Assembly (NCBI GenBank): GCA_019662005.1
Contig: JAIFWG010000028.1
Coordinates: forward strand, 1 to 7,496
Direction: 5' to 3'
DNA from: Candidatus Parcubacteria bacterium
Lineage (GTDB): Bacteria > Patescibacteriota > Minisyncoccia > 2-02-FULL-40-12 > GWA2-44-9
Length of the DNA stretch: 7,496 nucleotides
The position numbers were made by a program, and so were the translations under genes. Shown piece after piece: positions 4,812 through 7,496 of the stretch. The first letter of the stretch is position 1. Each line of letters begins with the position of its first letter. Below the pieces are notes generated by a model. It searched no databases. It had not been told where the DNA came from and saw nothing but the letters and a program-made list of their open reading frames with translations.

Positions 4812-4839
4812 AAATCTCCACAGTTAAGTGGAGATTTTT
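4810..4839. terminator. Intrinsic terminator after rplU
   Basis: AAAAATCTCCAC (4810-4821) pairs perfectly with GTGGAGATTTTT (4828-4839) around AGTTAA. The right arm supplies five T and the left arm five A, so it can act on both strands. It overlaps the last bases of the rplU stop codon. Confidence 0.92.
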
Positions 4840-4847
4840 AATTCATT

Positions 4848-4856
4848 TGCTAGGAT
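4848..4856 (+). promoter_or_regulatory. Extended -10 promoter of the 136-aa gene
   Basis: TGC-TAGGAT (4848-4856) is an extended -10 element. The predicted start near 4863 leaves about 11 nt before ATG 4874. There is no clear -35 box; its expected position falls inside the rplU terminator. Confidence 0.45.
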
Positions 4857-4873
4857 TGCCTTAGTGCCTTAAC

Positions 4874-5284
4874 ATGGATTCTGGCTGGCATGTCTATAGC
4901 CCCTTCCTGCCAAGAGATAATCTGGAGTTAATCCAACCCCTTCAAATTTACCTGGCGCAGAAAGCACACGATCTAGAAGATTTTCAAATTAGTTCTAATA
5001 GAACGTTAAGTTGGGGAGAAATAGTTAACTTTATTGGATCTATTCCAATTAAATTTTTGAATTATCAGTTGCAAGGAGACACAATATTTTTATATGTACC
5101 AAAGTGTAAAAGCAAGTCTGCCGAGCAGATTCTCGAGGAGGCCCCTACTGATGCTTTTAATACTGATGGCTGCGTATCTCTAGAAGAGATGCTTCAGGGA
5201 GAAGACGCTTACGAAGCAGCTTCAGAATATGAGAGAATTCCATTTGTAAAAGTTAAACAATATGTCCGGAAGAATTTAAATTAG
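4874..5284 (+). CDS. Unknown soluble protein, 136 aa (paralogue of the next gene)
   Basis: The product has no signal peptide or membrane helix. Its order of elements is WHVYSPF (5-11), a helical stretch, SWGEIVNFIGSIPI (46-59), a strand DTIFLYVPKC (69-78), an SAEQILEEAPTDAF segment, an acidic helix (SLEEMLQGEDAYEAASEYE) and a final strand FVKVKQYV. The next gene shows the same elements in the same order, so the pair probably arose by tandem duplication. I do not recognise the family. ATG 4874 has no Shine-Dalgarno site but lies just downstream of an extended -10 element. A terminator follows the TAG stop. Confidence 0.82.
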   Translation: MDSGWHVYSPFLPRDNLELIQPLQIYLAQKAHDLEDFQISSNRTLSWGEIVNFIGSIPIKFLNYQLQGDTIFLYVPKCKSKSAEQILEEAPTDAFNTDGCVSLEEMLQGEDAYEAASEYERIPFVKVKQYVRKNLN

Positions 5285-5312
5285 CCCGCCTCTCCAAAGG
5301 TGGGCTTTGATT
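5283..5312 (+). terminator. Intrinsic terminator between the paralogous genes
   Basis: AGCCCGCC (5283-5290) pairs with GGTGGGCT (5299-5306), one G-U included, around an 8-nt loop, followed by TTGATTT. The T-rich tail doubles as the -35 box (TTGATT, 5307-5312) of the next gene, showing how tightly the units are packed. Confidence 0.78.
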
Positions 5313-5335
5313 TAATTTAAAAAAGTTTGTATATT
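5307..5335 (+). promoter_or_regulatory. Promoter of the 162-aa gene
   Basis: TTGATT (5307-5312), a 17-nt spacer and TATATT (5330-5335) predict a transcript start near 5342, about 7 nt before ATG 5349. This again leaves too little room for a Shine-Dalgarno site. Confidence 0.65.
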
Positions 5336-5348
5336 CCCCTTAACCACT

Positions 5349-5837
5349 ATGCATCCTGATTGGGAGGAGGAATACTATGAGGATGACGAAGAGTTCATAG
5401 AGGCAGATAATACCGACTATTCTGCTCGTTTACATTTATATAGTCCGTTTAAATCAAACAAATATTGCAAGTTGTCCTTTAAAAATCAGGTTAAATTAGA
5501 ATTTCTTGCCTCTCATCTCGAAGGCAAAACAATGACACTCCTGCAGGTCTGCGGATACATCACTGGTCTAATTGGAACCGTACCAGAATCTACTGCGAGG
5601 AATGGATCTCTGGTTGTGCAGATTCCAATCCGAGAAGATGACTTTTTATCTCCGAATGAAATTTTCCAAAATGCTTCGGCTGGTTCTTTCGCTGGTAACG
5701 GCGAGGATCTTGAAGTAATGCTCCATGAGGTACAAGCGGATTGTGATACAATCATGTCCTCTGAAGGCGTATTAAAATATGAGGAAATAATTTTTATAAA
5801 GTTCAAAGAATATAATAATCCCAAAGACATAAACTAA
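5349..5837 (+). CDS. Unknown acidic protein, 162 aa (paralogue of the preceding gene)
   Basis: After a very acidic N-terminal extension (WEEEYYEDDEEFIEAD, residues 5-20) the protein follows the plan of the preceding gene: LHLYSPF against WHVYSPF, LLQVCGYITGLIGTVP against LSWGEIVNFIGSIP, SLVVQIPI against TIFLYVPK, SPNEIFQNASAGSF against SAEQILEEAPTDAF, DLEVMLHE against SLEEMLQG, and YEEIIFIKFKEY against YERIPFVKVKQY. It has no membrane segment. Function is unknown; the acidic tail may mediate protein contacts. The stop codon TAA (5835-5837) touches the palindromic terminator shared with recR. Confidence 0.85.
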   Translation: MHPDWEEEYYEDDEEFIEADNTDYSARLHLYSPFKSNKYCKLSFKNQVKLEFLASHLEGKTMTLLQVCGYITGLIGTVPESTARNGSLVVQIPIREDDFLSPNEIFQNASAGSFAGNGEDLEVMLHEVQADCDTIMSSEGVLKYEEIIFIKFKEYNNPKDIN

Positions 5838-5862
5838 ATCGCCGCGTTGCAACGCGGCGATT
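5837..5862. terminator. Bidirectional terminator between convergent genes (26-bp perfect palindrome)
   Basis: The 26 bases are a perfect palindrome with 13-base arms (arm AATCGCCGCGTTG, centred between 5849 and 5850). Its GC-rich core sits between A/T-rich ends: TTATTTTCTA follows on the plus strand and ATTTAGTTT on the minus strand. It overlaps the final stop-codon bases of both the 162-aa gene and recR. Confidence 0.88.
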
Positions 5863-6457
5863 ATTTTCTATAATCCAAAGCGTGTTTGACGGTGAGTTCG
5901 TCGGCGTATTCTAGGTGCGAGCCGGAAGCTAATCCGCGGCCAAGACGAGTAATGGTTAGACTCGGCTGATTGTCGAATTGATCTCGCAAGTAGAGAGCAG
6001 TAGTCTCGCCCTGAGTGTTTGGGTTTGTTGCGATGATTAACTCCACGGTTGAATCAGTCGTGAGGGCGTTAATTCTGCTTGCTAGCTCGCGAAGATGCAA
6101 GTGTTGGGGAGTTATACCATCCAGGGGGTTAATTGCTCCGCCCAGGACATGGTAGAGGCCTTTGTAGAGACCAGTTTTTTCTATTGAATCCAAATCAGTT
6201 ACTTTTTCGATTACTAATAATTTAGTTTTATCCCGCAGGGGATCATGGCACACTCCACAAAGCCCGTTATCGCTTACATTAAAACATTGCGGGCAAAAAG
6301 AGATTTCTCTTTTTAAATTTTGAATTGCAAGCCCAAGTTCTTGAAGTTCTGATTCTGGTTTATCTAGCAACGCCAATACAAAACGGGCCGCTTGTCGCGG
6401 GCCAACGCCTGGGAACTTTTGTAACAGTTTTGCTATGCTTTTAAACTTTGGATTCAT
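5861..6457 (-). CDS. recR: Recombination protein RecR
   Basis: RecR acts with RecO (and RecF) to load RecA on single-stranded DNA at gaps during repair. The 198-aa product has the full family plan and normal length: helix-hairpin-helix FPGVGPRQAARF (15-26), a zinc site C55-x2-C58 and C67-x2-C70, a Toprim domain starting KLLVIEKVTDLD (79-90) with HVLGGAINPLDG, and the C-terminal signature RLGRGLASGSHLEYADELT. Its ATG overlaps the stop of the GIY-YIG ORF as ATGA. That start codon lies inside one copy of the 6-bp repeat flanking the GIY-YIG unit. Without the insertion, recR would follow dnaB after 25 bp, so the two repair/replication genes probably formed an operon before it. Confidence 0.97.
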   Translation of the reverse strand: MNPKFKSIAKLLQKFPGVGPRQAARFVLALLDKPESELQELGLAIQNLKREISFCPQCFNVSDNGLCGVCHDPLRDKTKLLVIEKVTDLDSIEKTGLYKGLYHVLGGAINPLDGITPQHLHLRELASRINALTTDSTVELIIATNPNTQGETTALYLRDQFDNQPSLTITRLGRGLASGSHLEYADELTVKHALDYRK

Positions 6458-6711
6458 CCCGTACGAGACAGGAAACGCTTCAATCTGCTTTTTAGGAAAC
6501 GTTTACCAGTGCCTGATTTAAGATATTTTTCTCTTTGTCTAGCATCGTTTTCGTCTAGACAAGATTCATAGTATATCAGTTCATAAGGACCAGTATACTT
6601 TGTGTAAGTGGATTTTTTGTCATTGTGCTCTTTGAAGCGTTTCCGTAGATCATATGTAAAACCCGTATACATACGATTATTCTTATTTCTAAGTACATAT
6701 GTGTAAAACAT
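6454..6711 (-). CDS. GIY-YIG superfamily endonuclease, 85 aa
   Basis: GIY-YIG proteins are single-domain nucleases that cut DNA with a Tyr/Arg/Glu active site and Mg2+. This one is the short UPF0213/YhbQ-like form. The motifs are FYTYVL (2-7, the GIY strand with Y3 and Y5), MYTGFT (14-19, YIG), DLRKRFKEHN (21-30, catalytic Arg probably R25, H29) and AxxRE with the conserved Glu at E61, followed by YLKSGTGKRFLK (63-74). All expected catalytic residues are present, so it looks intact. The C-terminus SRTG and the TGA stop are encoded by the inverted repeat and the duplicated target. It lies between dnaB and recR on the same strand, overlapping recR by ATGA. No Shine-Dalgarno site precedes ATG 6711. 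Confidence 0.93.
   Translation of the reverse strand: MFYTYVLRNKNNRMYTGFTYDLRKRFKEHNDKKSTYTKYTGPYELIYYESCLDENDARQREKYLKSGTGKRFLKSRLKRFLSRTG
6458..6471. repeat. Terminal inverted repeat of the GIY-YIG unit, recR side
   Basis: CCCGTACGAGACAG, the inverted counterpart of 6720-6733 with one mismatch (T versus A at its fifth base). It encodes the last residues of the GIY-YIG protein on the minus strand and directly adjoins the recR start codon. Confidence 0.85.
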
Positions 6712-6719
6712 GGTTTTTG

Positions 6720-6733
6720 CTGTCTCGTTCGGG
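6720..6733. repeat. Terminal inverted repeat of the GIY-YIG unit, dnaB side
   Basis: CTGTCTCGTTCGGG. Its reverse complement CCCGAACGAGACAG matches 6458-6471 at 13 of 14 positions. It sits 8 bp upstream of the GIY-YIG start codon and 31 bp past the dnaB stop codon. Confidence 0.85.
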
Positions 6734-6764
6734 ATTCATATATAACTTGCTGGCCGCTCTCGCC

Positions 6765-7496
6765 TTATATCGGCTCTATTTCCAGGTTGCCATAGGCCTC
6801 GCTCATATCACCTCCACCGCTTCCCAAGTATTCTTCGTTATGGAAGTGGTCTGGAATAGTAAATTCTAAGCTGTCGGGATTGATTACAAAATCAACCGAG
6901 CCAGTTGGACCATTTCTATGTTTTGCAATAATCAGCTCGGCTTTGTTTTTATCTTCTTCGTTTACTTCTCTGATATCTTTTGTTTTGTCTTCGCGGTGAA
7001 TAAATAATACCAGGTCGGCGTCCTGTTCGATAGAGCCCGAATCTCTTAGGTCAGATAATCGAGGCCTCTTGTGGCCATCTCGTTGCTCCACAGCCCGGGA
7101 AAGCTGGGACAAAGCAATAATAGGGAGGTTTAATTCTTTTGCCAGAGCTTTTAGGCCTCGGGAAATTTCAGTTACCTGCTGAACCATGCTGGCGTAATCT
7201 TTTCTCGGAACCATCAGTTGTAAATAATCGATAATTAAAAGACCGAGTTTGTGGCCTGACTCGGCTTGAAGCCTTCGAGCCATTGCTCGCATTTGTAAAA
7301 TATTAAGAGAAGCCGAGTCGTCTACGAATATAGGGATCGTGGTTAAGCGATCTAAAGCTTCGTGAACATCTGTTTGGTGTTCTTTCGATAACCTTCCGGT
7401 GCGAAGGTGATACAAACTAGTATTGCCCTCAATGGCAATTAAACGATCAACGACTTGATCGGTGGACATTTCAAGACTGAATACGCCAACTGAACA
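6765..7496 (-). CDS. dnaB: Replicative DNA helicase DnaB, C-terminal part (5' end outside window)
   Basis: DnaB is the hexameric helicase that unwinds DNA at the replication fork. About 243 C-terminal residues are visible. The frame is open to the window edge, so the ATG at 7469 is internal (it is the M of FSLEM, part of the RecA-fold core) and not the start. Visible motifs are GVFSLEMS, the Walker B strand LLIIDYLQL, the motif running ALSQLSRAVEQR..RPRLSDLRDSGSIEQDAD, the strand LVLFIHR and the DNA-binding/arginine-finger end AELIIAKHRNGPTG. The N-terminal domain and Walker A loop lie beyond the window. The TAA stop is followed by 25 bp and the left copy of the repeat that flanks the GIY-YIG unit; recR lies just beyond. 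Confidence 0.96.
   Translation of the reverse strand, partial: CSVGVFSLEMSTDQVVDRLIAIEGNTSLYHLRTGRLSKEHQTDVHEALDRLTTIPIFVDDSASLNILQMRAMARRLQAESGHKLGLLIIDYLQLMVPRKDYASMVQQVTEISRGLKALAKELNLPIIALSQLSRAVEQRDGHKRPRLSDLRDSGSIEQDADLVLFIHREDKTKDIREVNEEDKNKAELIIAKHRNGPTGSVDFVINPDSLEFTIPDHFHNEEYLGSGGGDMSEAYGNLEIEPI

Larger units (their letters stand above)
6452..6739 (-). mobile_element. Putative mini mobile element with a GIY-YIG gene, inverted repeats and target duplication
   Basis: The unit 6458-6733 (276 bp) begins CCCGTACGAGACAG (6458-6471) and ends CTGTCTCGTTCGGG (6720-6733). These are inverted repeats matching at 13 of 14 positions. Immediately outside, ATTCAT is present on both sides (6452-6457 and 6734-6739), as expected for a 6-bp target duplication; counting the adjoining GG, the match is 8 bp. 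The GIY-YIG ORF fills almost the whole unit. The insertion length plus one repeat is 282 bp, a multiple of three, and the nuclease frame is open from the TGA in one repeat to the TGA in the other. The inserted position is exactly the recR start. The architecture is seen directly; mobility is inferred. I know of no standard insertion-sequence family with this layout. Confidence 0.72.

Noticed and set aside
6458..6733. Group I intron or intein hosting the GIY-YIG gene
   Set aside because: There is no space for an intron core around the 258-bp ORF, and the unit lies between genes at a start codon rather than within a coding sequence.

Overview
The window looks like part of a compact, AT-rich bacterial genome. 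The short near-leaderless genes, the tiny GIY-YIG protein, the MurF-type ligase with a shortened N-terminus and the dense hairpin terminators all suggest a Patescibacteria/CPR-type lineage, but no single marker proves this. TGA ends several ORFs, and the genes seen fit the standard code, so the TGA=Gly lineages are unlikely.

Layout, left to right. (1) The 3' end of an unrecognised gene overlaps a Mur ligase gene (MurF-like, 437-1735), which ends at a strong bidirectional terminator. (2) A GC-rich island on the minus strand (1794-2110) holds two tiny membrane-protein ORFs behind a perfect TTGACA/TATAAT promoter and strong Shine-Dalgarno sites. (3) An unrecognised one-pass membrane protein lies on the minus strand (2190-2846). 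(4) A hairpin-rich segment of about 205 bp follows, bounded by a 13-bp duplication of the 3' end of the adjacent tRNA-Glu(CUC) gene. (5) A second GC-rich mini-cassette encodes a 71-aa protein (3325-3540) with its own Shine-Dalgarno site and terminator. (6) A plus-strand run follows: a 196-aa protein of unknown function with an ATGA-coupled 57-aa partner, ribosomal protein L21, and two adjacent proteins that look like diverged copies of one another. Each unit has its own promoter and hairpin. (7) On the minus strand, converging at a 26-bp perfect palindrome, lie dnaB (3' part), a GIY-YIG nuclease ORF and recR.

The most striking feature is the GIY-YIG ORF. It fills a 276-bp unit (6458-6733) with 14-bp terminal inverted repeats (13/14) and perfect 6-bp flanking direct repeats (ATTCAT). 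The unit sits exactly at the recR start codon, so the duplicated target supplies both the stop codon of the nuclease ORF and the start codon of recR. This has the architecture of a very small mobile element with a GIY-YIG protein as its only gene. Removing the unit and one repeat restores a plain dnaB-recR junction with 25 bp between the genes.

The second theme is a contrast in gene style. The AT-rich resident genes have almost no Shine-Dalgarno sites and very short predicted leaders, while the three GC-rich small ORFs (about 58-63% GC) carry AGGAGG-type sites, which suggests a different origin.
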